Shown here: positions 36,688-45,223 of the stretch, piece by piece
How the letters are laid out: each line of letters opens with the position of its first letter
How positions within the stretch are numbered: the stretch's first letter is position 1
Source: Sporolactobacillus shoreae
GTDB lineage: Bacteria > Bacillota > Bacilli > Bacillales > Sporolactobacillaceae
Assembly (NCBI RefSeq): GCF_004684935.1
Contig: NZ_SRJD01000002.1
Location: forward strand, 186,001 to 250,000
Length of the DNA stretch: 64,000 nt
Direction of reading: 5' to 3'
The notes under the pieces: generated by a model
The model's input: the letters and a program-made list of their open reading frames with translations, nothing else
Database searches by the model: none
What the model was told of the DNA's origin: nothing
Program-made: the position numbers and the translations under genes

Positions 36688-37403
36688 AACTGATCTGTTA
36701 TTTGTCAAATGGATATCCCACCCTTAATGCAAGTAAAATGATGGCGGAGAATTATGTTAATGCCGGATGTGATGTGATTGAAATGGATTTTCCAAGTCAC
36801 AATCCATTCTTAGAAAATGAGTTTATTGCCGGCCGAATGAAAACAGCATTGGAGAACTGTGATGATTACGATGCTTATATGCGGGAAATGATAGAAATTA
36901 AGAACGAGCTTCCTCAGACAAAATTTATATTGATGGTTTATGAAAATACTATTTTGGAGATCGGATCAGATAAATTTATACATTTTTGCATAAACAATGG
37001 GTTTAACGACATTATTTTGGTTGGCATCAAAGATCAAAAAATCAAAATGAATTTGATACAAAACAACCTGAAGGTCAGCTGTTACGTCCAGTATCAATTG
37101 CTGGATGAAGAAGTGAATCAGGCAAGAAATTCAAATGGTTTCGTCTATTTACAGGCAAAGCCAACGCAGGGTATCGTGAATCCGCAATTCCCGCAACTGA
37201 AAAATTGCATTGACTTTTTGCGGGATCAGGGTATTGACCAGCCTATATACTGCGGAGTCGGCATACGTACACCTGAAGATGTGCTCATGGTTAAAGAATC
37301 CGGGGCAGATGGTGTATTCGTCGGGAGTGTCATTTTAAAGCTGCATGAAGATCTGCCTATGCTGGAGAAAGTGATCGGGGACTATAAAGCGGCGTGTGAT
37401 TAA
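36684..37403 (+). CDS. Tryptophan synthase alpha-like TIM-barrel protein (TrpA family)
   Basis: A 239-residue TrpA homologue. The expected YLSNGYPTLNAS start and CDVIEMDFPSHNPF strand are present; the Glu in VIEMD matches the catalytic Glu of TrpA, whereas the catalytic Asp position (LADG in TrpA) reads FLEN. The barrel end has GVGIRTPEDVLMV and the phosphate loop GADGVFVGSVI. There is no trpB. A retro-aldol cleavage of another ribosyl-derived phosphate is a reasonable inference. ATG 36684 overlaps the dehydrogenase stop by 4 bp. Confidence 0.84.
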   Translation: MKLICYLSNGYPTLNASKMMAENYVNAGCDVIEMDFPSHNPFLENEFIAGRMKTALENCDDYDAYMREMIEIKNELPQTKFILMVYENTILEIGSDKFIHFCINNGFNDIILVGIKDQKIKMNLIQNNLKVSCYVQYQLLDEEVNQARNSNGFVYLQAKPTQGIVNPQFPQLKNCIDFLRDQGIDQPIYCGVGIRTPEDVLMVKESGADGVFVGSVILKLHEDLPMLEKVIGDYKAACD

Positions 37404-37513
37404 GACTTTTCAAAAGTCAGCAGAGTTTTAAGAGGCACTTGGAAAGGATTTCCTGCAGATTCCTCCTAAGTGCGTGATTGACTTCAGCGATCATGGATCT
37501 GGAGGGGAATAAT

Positions 37514-38377
37514 GTGGGAATAGAAGGACATAGGAACAGGTTTAGCAGAGAAGGTGAAGGCCCCATTGGTATGAGTGATAACATCCTATCAACCGTGAGT
37601 TACCTTGCTCATAAAAAATTCCGCCTTTTTGAGGAGAACGGCACCATTCTTGAATTATATTTTTTAGCTCCGGCAGCGGTCAGGTATACTGAATCGGGTG
37701 TTGATGAGGATTCGCCATTTCGGTCCGTCTGCGGTTATCGTGCCTATTCCTTACGCAAGTCTATCTATTTTCTGGATTTAGTTGTTTCGTATGGATGCAC
37801 AAAGTCCGTATCTGTAATCATGGATACAGCTGAAGGTATCGCAACGATCATTACCGCTGTTTTGCCGACAGCGGAGAAAATGAGCATCCCGTTATTAGAT
37901 CGGGCAAAATACGATTTGCCGTTGACAGTGGTCAATATGGAAATCCGTCACGCAAGAATCAATGCACCTTTTTCTTCTACTACGAAAAGGCATATGGAGA
38001 CGAGTGATCTCATCGGGCAGCGGATTTTGTTTTCTTACAGTCCATCTGGAAGCTACGAACACATTTATCTCAATCAGCAATTGTACTGCTGGCATTGTGT
38101 TGAAGGCAATGAGAAAGGCCTTTCTGATACAGATCGCTGCTATTATTTAAAAATTGCTGATTACCTGTACTGCTTTATCTGGATTGAAAAAATCATTCCC
38201 ACACTTGGTGTCGTTGTGGAAGATTTAGACATTATGCACTCTTATGGAAAACTTTATGGCTACGACAATTATGAAACAGGAAAAGTTTCAAATTTTGCAA
38301 TTAATGCCTACGCCACTTTTTTAAATCGGACGGGATACCCGGAAAATAATTTGATTTTTGAAAACGAGGGACTTTAA
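37514..38377 (+). CDS. MoaF-family protein
   Basis: A 287-residue protein that I recognise as MoaF-like. The C-terminal half has the pattern GQRILFSYSPSGSYEHIYLN, CYYLKIADYLYCFIWIEKI and PTLGVVVEDLD, and the N-terminal half has a lipocalin-like beta pattern. The family was named after molybdenum-linked genes but is also found in the monoamine regulon, and its reaction is not established. It follows the TrpA-like gene by 110 bp. The start is probably GTG 37514, six bases after GGAGGGG; the longer frame from 37478 has no good site. Confidence 0.75.
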   Translation: MGIEGHRNRFSREGEGPIGMSDNILSTVSYLAHKKFRLFEENGTILELYFLAPAAVRYTESGVDEDSPFRSVCGYRAYSLRKSIYFLDLVVSYGCTKSVSVIMDTAEGIATIITAVLPTAEKMSIPLLDRAKYDLPLTVVNMEIRHARINAPFSSTTKRHMETSDLIGQRILFSYSPSGSYEHIYLNQQLYCWHCVEGNEKGLSDTDRCYYLKIADYLYCFIWIEKIIPTLGVVVEDLDIMHSYGKLYGYDNYETGKVSNFAINAYATFLNRTGYPENNLIFENEGL

Positions 38378-38522
38378 GATTGTTGGTGTCTTAGAACGCT
38401 TTGTTCGCGTAATGGCTCTTCATTGTCAATTTCAGGGGTTCCTTAAATCATTCCTTTTCAGGAACTACTATTGTGCAGAAAAATAAGGCCAGAGAAAATT
38501 TTCCACGCCCATCAACCCAAAA

Positions 38523-38564
38523 AAGGCATCCGATGATCTGGTGATCAAGGGATGCCTTTTTAAA
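38523..38564. terminator. Bidirectional terminator between convergent genes
   Basis: AAAAAGGCATCC pairs with GGATGCCTTTTT, an arm of about 12 bp, around a loop of about 18 bases. The T-run on one side and A-run on the other let it serve both the MoaF-like gene (+) and the 122-residue gene (-). A similar hairpin appears in the deleted copy near 25007. Confidence 0.8.
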
Positions 38565-38594
38565 ATTAAAATTGTCTCGCATCAGGTCTGCGAA

Positions 38595-38963
38595 TCAAAG
38601 AATGCCCCATTTTCGTTCATACTCGACGTCAAGCTGATAGTCCTGTGCACGAAAACCTTCTTCGGCCAGGGCATCGACTGCAGAGTGGAAGTCGATGTTG
38701 TCTGTTTCCAAGATGATTCTATCCCTTTTACCAGTGACGATCCATTGATCATTTTCAGACTGAAGGATCTCGATCATCCGGGCGATATGCTCAAGCCTGA
38801 TGGACAAGTAATTGCTCAATTCCCTGACCGTACCGCTGTCCGGGGTCCGAAGCCGGTTCTGCCAATTTTTCAGTGTGACGACCGATCCGGATCGCTCTGA
38901 ATGGGGATAAAAGTTAAAAATGAACGTGACTCTCTGCCTGCATGTCAGCTGATCAGTTTTCAT
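38595..38963 (-). CDS. Hypothetical protein, multicopy family in this window
   Basis: A 122-residue protein with no recognised family. It starts from ATG 38963 with GGAGG eight bases before it, so translation looks real. The sequence is polar, with a predicted helical N-terminal half and mixed C-terminal half, and ends EYERKWGIL. It has a deleted copy near 25080-25200 and a fragment at 58258-58313. Its spread in the genome suggests a small mobile or horizontally moved unit, though no transposase is attached. Confidence 0.6.
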   Translation of the reverse strand: MKTDQLTCRQRVTFIFNFYPHSERSGSVVTLKNWQNRLRTPDSGTVRELSNYLSIRLEHIARMIEILQSENDQWIVTGKRDRIILETDNIDFHSAVDALAEEGFRAQDYQLDVEYERKWGIL

Positions 38964-39019
38964 GATCCGTGCCTCCTTATTTATTGATAGGCTCCCAAAT
39001 GCCCTAATTTACGTCGGGC

Positions 39020-40372
39020 TTAAAGCGATGCCCAGAAATTATGAAGAATCAGGACGGAAAGGATATATCCGAGAATAATATTGACCACGGCACCGGTACT
39101 GAAAGCGGCAAAGGGTTTCCAGCCGAAGGAGGTCAGTTGCTTGAAGCGTGTGGTCAGCCCGATCGAAAGGAATGTAAAGGTGAACGCCCATGTTCTGAAT
39201 TCTTTGATCGGCGCAATAACGTCTGTATTGATCACTAAGCGACCTGATGCAGATGTCGCGGCGATGACCACCGTCAAGAGAATCGAAGCGGCAAAAAACC
39301 CGATAATGAATTTGGGGAAACGGTGCCAGATTTCACCGGCGTCCGCTTTGGTTCCCGCTTTTTTATTTTCCCAGAAGGTGATGGATATAAAAGCGAGTAT
39401 GAAAGCCCAGACACCAATGAAAATATCGCGACCGATCACTTTCATCAGTGTGAAGGAATTCAGGGCGTGATCACCGAACGCGCTTGCCGCGGTAACACCG
39501 GCTGCGTCCGCAAACTCTGATGTACCAACCCACGCGCCTGCCGGTCCTGCCGGGATGCCAAGCCATTTGATGAGTAATGTGAGCAGGAAGATGGAAGCAA
39601 CTGCCCAGATCACAACGATTGAAATAGTGATTGAAACATGTTCTTTTTTCGCCTTGATCGCACCACCAACGGCGATCGCCGCGGAGACACCGCAGACCGA
39701 GCCTCCGACGCCGAGTGTTGCAGCGAGTGGTTTGTCAAGCCCGAACCATCGTGTGCCGGCGAAATAGATCACTAGAAAAGTAATGACTGCAATCAGTGTG
39801 GCCTGAAGGAAGGCAACCGGTCCTGCCTGAATGATTAAAGTAAACGGAAGGGTCGCACCGAGCAGGACGATGCCGACCTTGACATAAAGCTCGGTCCGGA
39901 GCGCGGATGAGAACCAGCCGGGCAGAGGAATAAGGTTTCCGGCGATCAATCCGATAGCCAGTGCCACGATGGGCGCTTCAAGATCATACTGCAGCGCCCA
40001 TCCCCAGGAACTAAAAACGTTGACAATGACGCTGATAATGAACAGCACCGTAAAACCGGCCGCAAACGGGGCGACTTTGATATGAAGAAAGGCCGCGGCG
40101 ACAGAGAACAAGATAAGGAAAGTCAGGAAGAGCAGAATGATTGAACCGAGATGTGCGGACAGGATGCCGCCAAGCGTCGGAAAATCTGTCCACTTCTGTA
40201 TCTGTGCGGTCAGAACTTTGATCGAACTTCCGGCAGTCCAGAACAGAATTCCCGCAAGAACAAGAAATAAGCCGACCCAGACGGCCCACCAGTCTTCTTT
40301 GCGGATCAGCTCGAACCATCCGCTTTTTCTCACCGTGTTTGAATGGCCTTCAGACGTTAAATCAATAGACAT
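39020..40372 (-). CDS. YeiH/YadS-type putative sulfate/sulfite exporter
   Basis: A 450-residue membrane protein of the UPF0324 (YeiH) family. The Gly-rich segments ALAIGLIAGNLIPLP, ELYVKVGIVLLGATLPF and GVGGSVCGVSAAIAVGGAIKAKK are typical, and about 11-12 membrane helices are expected. The family is proposed to move sulfur oxyanions or similar small ions. The S-box riboswitch on its leader (40603-40709) supports a sulfur or methionine link. ATG 40372 has AGGAGG before it. Confidence 0.83.
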   Translation of the reverse strand: MSIDLTSEGHSNTVRKSGWFELIRKEDWWAVWVGLFLVLAGILFWTAGSSIKVLTAQIQKWTDFPTLGGILSAHLGSIILLFLTFLILFSVAAAFLHIKVAPFAAGFTVLFIISVIVNVFSSWGWALQYDLEAPIVALAIGLIAGNLIPLPGWFSSALRTELYVKVGIVLLGATLPFTLIIQAGPVAFLQATLIAVITFLVIYFAGTRWFGLDKPLAATLGVGGSVCGVSAAIAVGGAIKAKKEHVSITISIVVIWAVASIFLLTLLIKWLGIPAGPAGAWVGTSEFADAAGVTAASAFGDHALNSFTLMKVIGRDIFIGVWAFILAFISITFWENKKAGTKADAGEIWHRFPKFIIGFFAASILLTVVIAATSASGRLVINTDVIAPIKEFRTWAFTFTFLSIGLTTRFKQLTSFGWKPFAAFSTGAVVNIILGYILSVLILHNFWASL

Positions 40373-40502
40373 GTATGATTCCTCCTAAAAATAATGTTCA
40401 CAACCGAAATCAGGCAAGACAGTAAAAAATGTTTAACGGGCTCTTATCGAATATAAATAACTAAAAACATCAGATTACTTGGTTAAGTGCAAGAATTCAT
40501 GA

Positions 40503-40594
40503 CACACTGTTCCATGGTTCCCACCCCGCTTTCTTTAGTGATTCAATAAAAAAAGCCTCTTTCTGAAAGAAGGGGCTGGCACTGGAACAGTGTG
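40503..40594. repeat. 12-bp inverted repeat around the S-box terminator
   Basis: CACACTGTTCCA (40503-40514) and TGGAACAGTGTG (40583-40594) are perfect reverse complements. They enclose the terminator hairpin of the yeiH-type leader. In a read-through transcript they could fold into a stable stem. The purpose is unknown. Confidence 0.55.
40545..40577 (-). terminator. S-box-controlled terminator of the exporter leader
   Basis: On the - strand the RNA reads AGCCCCTTCTTTC, a short loop, GAAAGAGGCT and then seven T residues. It lies 26 bases after the aptamer and before the coding start, so SAM binding would favour this hairpin and stop transcription. Confidence 0.8.
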
Positions 40595-40602
40595 CTTCAC
40601 GT

Positions 40603-40709
40603 CCTTATCTTTCAGGAAAATCCTGTTGGATTTAGCACCTGTACTTTACAGAATGCAAAGTGGTTGCCGGACTTCATCGGGCCAATTCCCTCCGTCTCTC
40701 TTGATAAGA
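40603..40709 (-). promoter_or_regulatory. SAM riboswitch (S-box) for the YeiH-type exporter
   Basis: On the - strand the leader carries the S-box landmarks in order: CTTATCAAGAGAGACGGAGG, GGCCCGATGAAGTCCGGCAA, AGGTGCTAAATCC and GAAAGATAAG closing helix P1. The terminator follows. S-boxes switch off methionine and sulfur genes when SAM is plentiful. Confidence 0.95.
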
Positions 40710-40824
40710 GTCAATTAAATTGAATATATCCTATCATGTTACTTGGAATAAGGCAATCTTTATTTTGGAAAATTTTTTCGACACAAAAAGACAGGCACAT
40801 ATCCGATAAAACAGATGAGATATA

Positions 40825-40853
40825 TTGACAATAATTTGACAACATCCTAGAAT
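40825..40853 (+). promoter_or_regulatory. Sigma-A-type promoter of the sulfite reductase operon
   Basis: TTGACA (40825-40830), a 17-bp spacer and TAGAAT (40848-40853) form a near-perfect vegetative promoter. The S-box starts about 17 bases later. Confidence 0.8.
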
Positions 40854-40869
40854 AAATGAAACGAAACAA

Positions 40870-40973
40870 CTATCCAGAGTGATTGAGGGACTGGCCCGAT
40901 GACATCCAGCAACCTGCAGGAAGACTGTAAGGTGCTAATTCCAGCAAAATGGACTGCCATTTTGAAAGATAGG
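40870..40973 (+). promoter_or_regulatory. SAM riboswitch (S-box) for the sulfite reductase operon
   Basis: The aptamer shows CTATCCAGAGTGATTGAGGG, CTGGCCCGATGACATCCAGC, AACC, AGGTGCTAATTCC and GAAAGATAG closing P1. It is divergent from the S-box at 40603-40709, and the two seem to have been kept separately (their loops differ). Confidence 0.95.
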
Positions 40974-40986
40974 AATAGGATGACCC

Positions 40987-41024
40987 AAGTCTTTTCCTAA
41001 ATTCAAAATGGAAAGGGCTTTTTT
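40987..41024 (+). terminator. S-box-controlled terminator of the sulfite reductase leader
   Basis: AAGTCTTTTCC (40987-40997) pairs with GGAAAGGGCTT (41010-41020) with a few G-T pairs, followed by a T-run. It ends 36 bases before the start codon of the reductase gene. Confidence 0.8.
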
Positions 41025-41060
41025 CATGCCCTTTAATCAATCAGGGGGAGGACGATCATT

Positions 41061-42689
41061 TTGAGTTATGTCAAGGTTTGGGCGGATCATGAGCAACTAA
41101 ATAAGAACGAAATCAATAAGCTTAAGAAAGACGGATTATCGATTTTTGAAGACATTCCGAAGTATGCGAGAGACGGCTTTGAATCCATCCCAAAGGATCA
41201 ATACATGTATTTTAAATATGCTGGTTTGACCGTACAGAAACCTCAGGATAAAGGTTTGTTTATGATGCGTGTCAAAATTCCAACCGGTATTTTGAATGCC
41301 GAGCAGGCGGAGGTGCTGGCGGAGATTGGCCATGATTACGGACGGGATATTCTCGATATAACGACGAGGCAGTCGATCCAGTATCATTGGGTACCGCTTG
41401 AAAAACTGCCCGAAATTTTTGACCTTCTGAAGAAGGTTGATCTGACAACAAGCGAAGCGGAAGGGGATGCGCCGAGAAATGTGGTTGGCAATCCTCTTGC
41501 GGGCATTGACCGGGATGAACTGTTTGATACACGGCCGACCGTGAATGAAATCTACCGTTTCTTTCAGGATAATCCTGATTTTTCGAATTTGCCGAGAAAA
41601 TACAAGATATCAATTAACGCCAATATCTATAATGCCGGACATGCGGAAATCAATGATCTCGCGTTTACACCGGCTTCCAAAGTCGTTGACGGGAAGAAAG
41701 TGCTAGGTTTTCATGTCAAAGTCGGCGGCGGGCTTGCGGCAAAGCCCTATCTCGCCGAGCAGTTGAATGTCTTCGTCGCAAAGGACCAAGTCAGGAACGT
41801 TGCCTCCGCGGTGACGACGTTATACCGAGATTACGGATACAGGAAGAGCAGGGCACGTGCCCGATTGAAATATCTGGTTGCGGACTGGGGCATCCGGAAG
41901 TTTGAAGAAAAAGTTCTGGAACTGACCGGACCGCTGCCTTCCGCGGGCAAGGACGAAACCGTCGGATGGAATGGTGGATTCTTTTTTGGCGCGCATCCTC
42001 AGAAACAGGATGGCTTAAATTATGTCGGAATCAGTGTTCCAGTGGGAAGGATCAGCTCAGGCGACTTTTCTAAGATCGCCGGGCTTGCGAAGCAATACGG
42101 AAGCGGAGAATTGAGGACGGTGAATTCCCAGAACCTGATTATCCCTAACATTCCCGATCGTGCACTGAACGATCTGCTGGCTGAGGACATTTTCAAAAAG
42201 TTCCCTGTTCATCCGACTCCTTTTACCGGCTACGCGATGGCCTGCACGGGCAACGAGTTCTGCAACCTCGCGCTGACGAACACCAAAGATAAAATGGAGG
42301 AAATCGCCGCCCGGCTTGACAGAGAGGTTGATCTGGATGTCCCGGTGCGGATCTATATGGTGGGGTGCACCAACTCCTGCGGGCAGCGCCATATCGCAGA
42401 TATCGGCATTCAGGGGCTGAAGCTGCGGACACAAAAAGGAGAACTGGTTGACGCGTATGAGATCTTTGTCGGCGGCACGCTCACCGGTGGCGGGCATTTC
42501 AACGAACGGCTGAAGGGGAGAATTGCGGCATCGCTCATTTCCGATGTGCTCAAAGATTTCCTGCTCTATTTCAAGAAGGAAAAAGAGAAGGGTGAAACAT
42601 TCTTCACTTTTAAAAACAGGTTGGGAACGGAAAAATTGCAGACCGTTCTGGACGACATTCTAAAAGCTGCAACAAGTGAGCGGGAATGA
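41061..42689 (+). CDS. Sulfite/nitrite reductase hemoprotein (siroheme, 4Fe-4S)
   Basis: A 542-residue NirA/Sir-type reductase. The two half-domains are visible, with TTRQSIQYHWV in the first and the siroheme/4Fe-4S ligands as CTGNEFC and CTNSC in the second. Ferredoxin-dependent sulfite or nitrite reductases have this layout. The S-box and the siroheme genes downstream favour sulfite reduction to sulfide for cysteine or methionine synthesis. The start is TTG 41061 after GGGGGAGGA. Confidence 0.9.
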   Translation: MSYVKVWADHEQLNKNEINKLKKDGLSIFEDIPKYARDGFESIPKDQYMYFKYAGLTVQKPQDKGLFMMRVKIPTGILNAEQAEVLAEIGHDYGRDILDITTRQSIQYHWVPLEKLPEIFDLLKKVDLTTSEAEGDAPRNVVGNPLAGIDRDELFDTRPTVNEIYRFFQDNPDFSNLPRKYKISINANIYNAGHAEINDLAFTPASKVVDGKKVLGFHVKVGGGLAAKPYLAEQLNVFVAKDQVRNVASAVTTLYRDYGYRKSRARARLKYLVADWGIRKFEEKVLELTGPLPSAGKDETVGWNGGFFFGAHPQKQDGLNYVGISVPVGRISSGDFSKIAGLAKQYGSGELRTVNSQNLIIPNIPDRALNDLLAEDIFKKFPVHPTPFTGYAMACTGNEFCNLALTNTKDKMEEIAARLDREVDLDVPVRIYMVGCTNSCGQRHIADIGIQGLKLRTQKGELVDAYEIFVGGTLTGGGHFNERLKGRIAASLISDVLKDFLLYFKKEKEKGETFFTFKNRLGTEKLQTVLDDILKAATSERE

Positions 42690-42701
42690 GGGAGAAAGTA
42701 G

Positions 42702-42920
42702 ATGGAATTGTATCGTTTGATTGCTTCCACGGAAGAAGGAGAGATTCCGATTGTCGCGGCTGCGGAGAGTGAAGCAGAGGCTTTTCGGATTGCGGACCGG
42801 GAAATTCAGCATCATTATTTAAAAAAGCCGAAAATCACAGACATTGCTTTAATCCAGAGAAAGAGTATCGGGAAGAACGGGGCCGGTTATCTGATCCGGC
42901 CGCGAGAATCTTATGAATGA
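42702..42920 (+). CDS. DUF3906-family small protein
   Basis: A 72-residue protein that resembles DUF3906, with LYRLIASTEEGEIPIVAAAE and AFRIADREIQHHYLKKPKI. In other Bacillales such genes also lie near siroheme synthesis genes. It starts 12 bp after the reductase stop with a GAGGGAGAAAG site and overlaps the next frame slightly. Function is unknown; a small regulatory or accessory role in sulfur metabolism is possible. Confidence 0.65.
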   Translation: MELYRLIASTEEGEIPIVAAAESEAEAFRIADREIQHHYLKKPKITDIALIQRKSIGKNGAGYLIRPRESYE

Positions 42921-42930
42921 AGGTGACCGT

Positions 42931-43707
42931 ATGGGAAAAGTTTACCTCGTCGGAGCGGGGCCGGGGGATCCGGATCTGATCACGGTCAAGGGATTGAGGC
43001 TTTTGAGAGCCGCGGATGTGATTCTCTATGATCGACTGGTCAGCAAAGACCTCCTCAAGGAGGCAAAGCATTCGGCAAAATTAGTCTATTGTGGGAAGCT
43101 GCCGCGCATGCATCCACTCAGCCAGGACGCGATCAATCATCTGCTCGTAAAATATGCGGGTTTATATACAACCGTTGTTCGGTTGAAAGGCGGGGATCCG
43201 TTTATCTTTGGACGCGGTGGTGAAGAAGCCGCAGAACTCGCGAAAGAAAATATCGAATTCGAGATTGTACCTGGAATTACGGCGGGAATCGCTGCGCCTG
43301 CATACGCGGGCATACCGGTCACGCACCGTGATTACGCTGGATCAGTCGCTTTTATAACAGGCCATGGTAAAGCCGGAAGCAAGGACAAAACGGATTGGTC
43401 AAAGCTGGCTACAGCCGCCGACACCCTCGCTATTTACATGGGTGTGTCCACCCTTCCACACCTGGTAGCCGAGTTGATTGCGGGTGGCCGAAGCCCGTCC
43501 ACACCGGCAGCTATTATCGAATGGGGGACGACGGAACGCCAGCGGACGCTGACCGCACCGTTAATTGATCTCAGTGAGGTGTCGGAGAAGGCGCAGGTTC
43601 ACAGCCCGTCCATGATCGTCGTCGGGGAGTGCGTGAAGCTCAGAGAGCAGCTGAAATGGTTTGAAAATGAGCATTTGCAGGATGCCAGCCTCCGGGAGGC
43701 GTTCTGA
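42931..43707 (+). CDS. Uroporphyrinogen-III C-methyltransferase (SUMT)
   Basis: A 258-residue SUMT, making precorrin-2 from uroporphyrinogen III with two SAM molecules. Family motifs are YLVGAGPGDPDLITVKGL at the N-terminus, ILYDRLV, VRLKGGDPFIFGRGGEE, EIVPGITAG and the late GECVKL. The start is ATG 42931, spaced after AAGGTG; ATG 42913 would overlap the DUF3906 gene. It supplies siroheme for the sulfite reductase. Confidence 0.93.
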   Translation: MGKVYLVGAGPGDPDLITVKGLRLLRAADVILYDRLVSKDLLKEAKHSAKLVYCGKLPRMHPLSQDAINHLLVKYAGLYTTVVRLKGGDPFIFGRGGEEAAELAKENIEFEIVPGITAGIAAPAYAGIPVTHRDYAGSVAFITGHGKAGSKDKTDWSKLATAADTLAIYMGVSTLPHLVAELIAGGRSPSTPAAIIEWGTTERQRTLTAPLIDLSEVSEKAQVHSPSMIVVGECVKLREQLKWFENEHLQDASLREAF

Positions 43708-44453
43708 TGCTGGCCGTTTTGTATGTCGGCCATGGCTCGCGAGTCGCCGAGGGTGTCCACCAGTTGAATCAATTTCTGGCGCAGTGTATGGATCAGGTTC
43801 ATGTTCCGATTCAGCAGATTTGTTATCTGGAGCTGGTCAGGCCGGACATTCAGGAAGGCATCAGCCGCTGCGTCCGCCTCGGCGCTGACTGCGTGATTGT
43901 TCAGCCGATTCTTCTTCTCTCAGCAGGCCATGACAAACGGGATATTCCCGGTGAAATCGAGAAAGCTCGGGCCTTTTATCCGAATGTGCGATTTATCTAC
44001 GGGCGCCCTTTCGGTGTGGACGACCGTATCGTTGATATTCTGCTGGAGCGTCTCCACGAACGGCGGGACAAACGGACCAGGAATGAGCGCGTACTTGTTG
44101 TCGGCAGAGGATCCAGCGACCCGGAAACGCTCCGTGCCTTTTCAGAGATTAGCGCTATGCTGATGAAACGCGGTGTTTCTCGTGTTTCGGTTTGTTACAT
44201 GGCGGCTGCGAAGCCTCTGCTGAAAGAGGGACTAGAGCTCGCTTCCAAGCAGGCCGCGGACAAAGTTTATATTATTCCGTACTTATTATTTTCAGGTGTT
44301 TTGATGAAAACAATCAAAAAATCAATCGAGGCCGGCGATCATCAGGCTTCGTTTGTGCTCTGCCGGCCCCTGGGCTACCACCCCGCATTGATCCGATTGC
44401 TTCGGAAACGAATTGAGGAGGCCACGCATGCCGGATTATCCGCTCATTCTTAA
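43707..44453 (+). CDS. Sirohydrochlorin ferrochelatase (SirB/CbiX type)
   Basis: A 248-residue CbiX-family chelatase with an internal duplication. The first half starts LAVLYVGHGSRVAEG and the second half contains VLVVGRGSSDPE and a YMAAAKPLL region. It would insert iron into sirohydrochlorin. The start codon overlaps the SUMT stop by one base. The His in the first GHGS motif is a metal ligand in this family. Confidence 0.88.
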   Translation: MLAVLYVGHGSRVAEGVHQLNQFLAQCMDQVHVPIQQICYLELVRPDIQEGISRCVRLGADCVIVQPILLLSAGHDKRDIPGEIEKARAFYPNVRFIYGRPFGVDDRIVDILLERLHERRDKRTRNERVLVVGRGSSDPETLRAFSEISAMLMKRGVSRVSVCYMAAAKPLLKEGLELASKQAADKVYIIPYLLFSGVLMKTIKKSIEAGDHQASFVLCRPLGYHPALIRLLRKRIEEATHAGLSAHS

Positions 44454-45060
44454 TTTGGAAGGGAAAAGCGCCGTGGTCGCCGGCGGGGGTTCTGTCGCAA
44501 CACGCAAAATCCGTTCACTCGTCAGCTGCGGTGCCCGGGTCACAGTCATCTGTGAAAAAGCCTCCAATCAGGTGCAGGAGTGGGTTGAAAAAGGGGCCGT
44601 CATCTGGAAGAAGAGAGACTGGATCAATACGGACGCTGAGGGGGTTTTCCTGATCATTGCTGCCACCGATGACGAGACGGTGAATGCCGCAATCGCTGAG
44701 TCCGCACGGCCAAATCAATTGGTTTGCGTGGCCGGTAATGCCTCACTTGGAAATTTTTCAGTACCCGCGGTGGCACGGCGTGGCCGCCTGACCCTCACAG
44801 TTTCAACAGGTGGTGCAAGCCCTTTTTACGCGAAAAAGTTGCGCGATGATCTGTCAAACGGGCTTAAAGATGATCTTGAAGAATATCTGGATTTTTTATC
44901 TCTTTTCAGGCAGCAGATTCTGGAGAAGCATCTGGATCGTGGGCTCAGAAAGAAGTGCCTGAAAAATGTGCTGCAGCCTGAATTCCATAATAAAATGGAA
45001 CAATTGAAGTTATTGGAAGGATTGGATCAGTGGATTCAAAATCAACGAGATCTGGACTGA
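44428..45060 (+). CDS. Precorrin-2 dehydrogenase / sirohydrochlorin synthesis protein (SirC/Met8 type)
   Basis: A 210-residue protein with the Rossmann motif VAGGGSVATRKI near residue 16 and LTVSTGGASPFYAKKLRDDL, both typical of the NAD-dependent precorrin-2 dehydrogenase. The start is ATG 44428 after TTGAGGAGG inside the previous gene. It completes the siroheme pathway with SUMT and SirB. Its last ~276 bp are duplicated 830 bp downstream (45606-45881). Confidence 0.9.
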   Translation: MPDYPLILNLEGKSAVVAGGGSVATRKIRSLVSCGARVTVICEKASNQVQEWVEKGAVIWKKRDWINTDAEGVFLIIAATDDETVNAAIAESARPNQLVCVAGNASLGNFSVPAVARRGRLTLTVSTGGASPFYAKKLRDDLSNGLKDDLEEYLDFLSLFRQQILEKHLDRGLRKKCLKNVLQPEFHNKMEQLKLLEGLDQWIQNQRDLD

Positions 45061-45223
45061 TAAGTGACGAACGTAGTCGAAAGCTAATGGGACCAGGCAT
45101 CAATCAATTTCATAAGTGCAATTATTTAAATTGAAACTGTTCTATCATAGCATTGAACTTGTCTGCACGATCTATCTTTTTTTAGTCCCTCTTTGGCTTT
45201 ATCAATGTTCATTTATTATTACC

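Noticed and set aside
37404-37430. GACTTTT-AAAAGTC palindrome after the TrpA-like gene as a terminator
   Set aside because: The arms are AT-rich and no T-run follows, so termination is unlikely.
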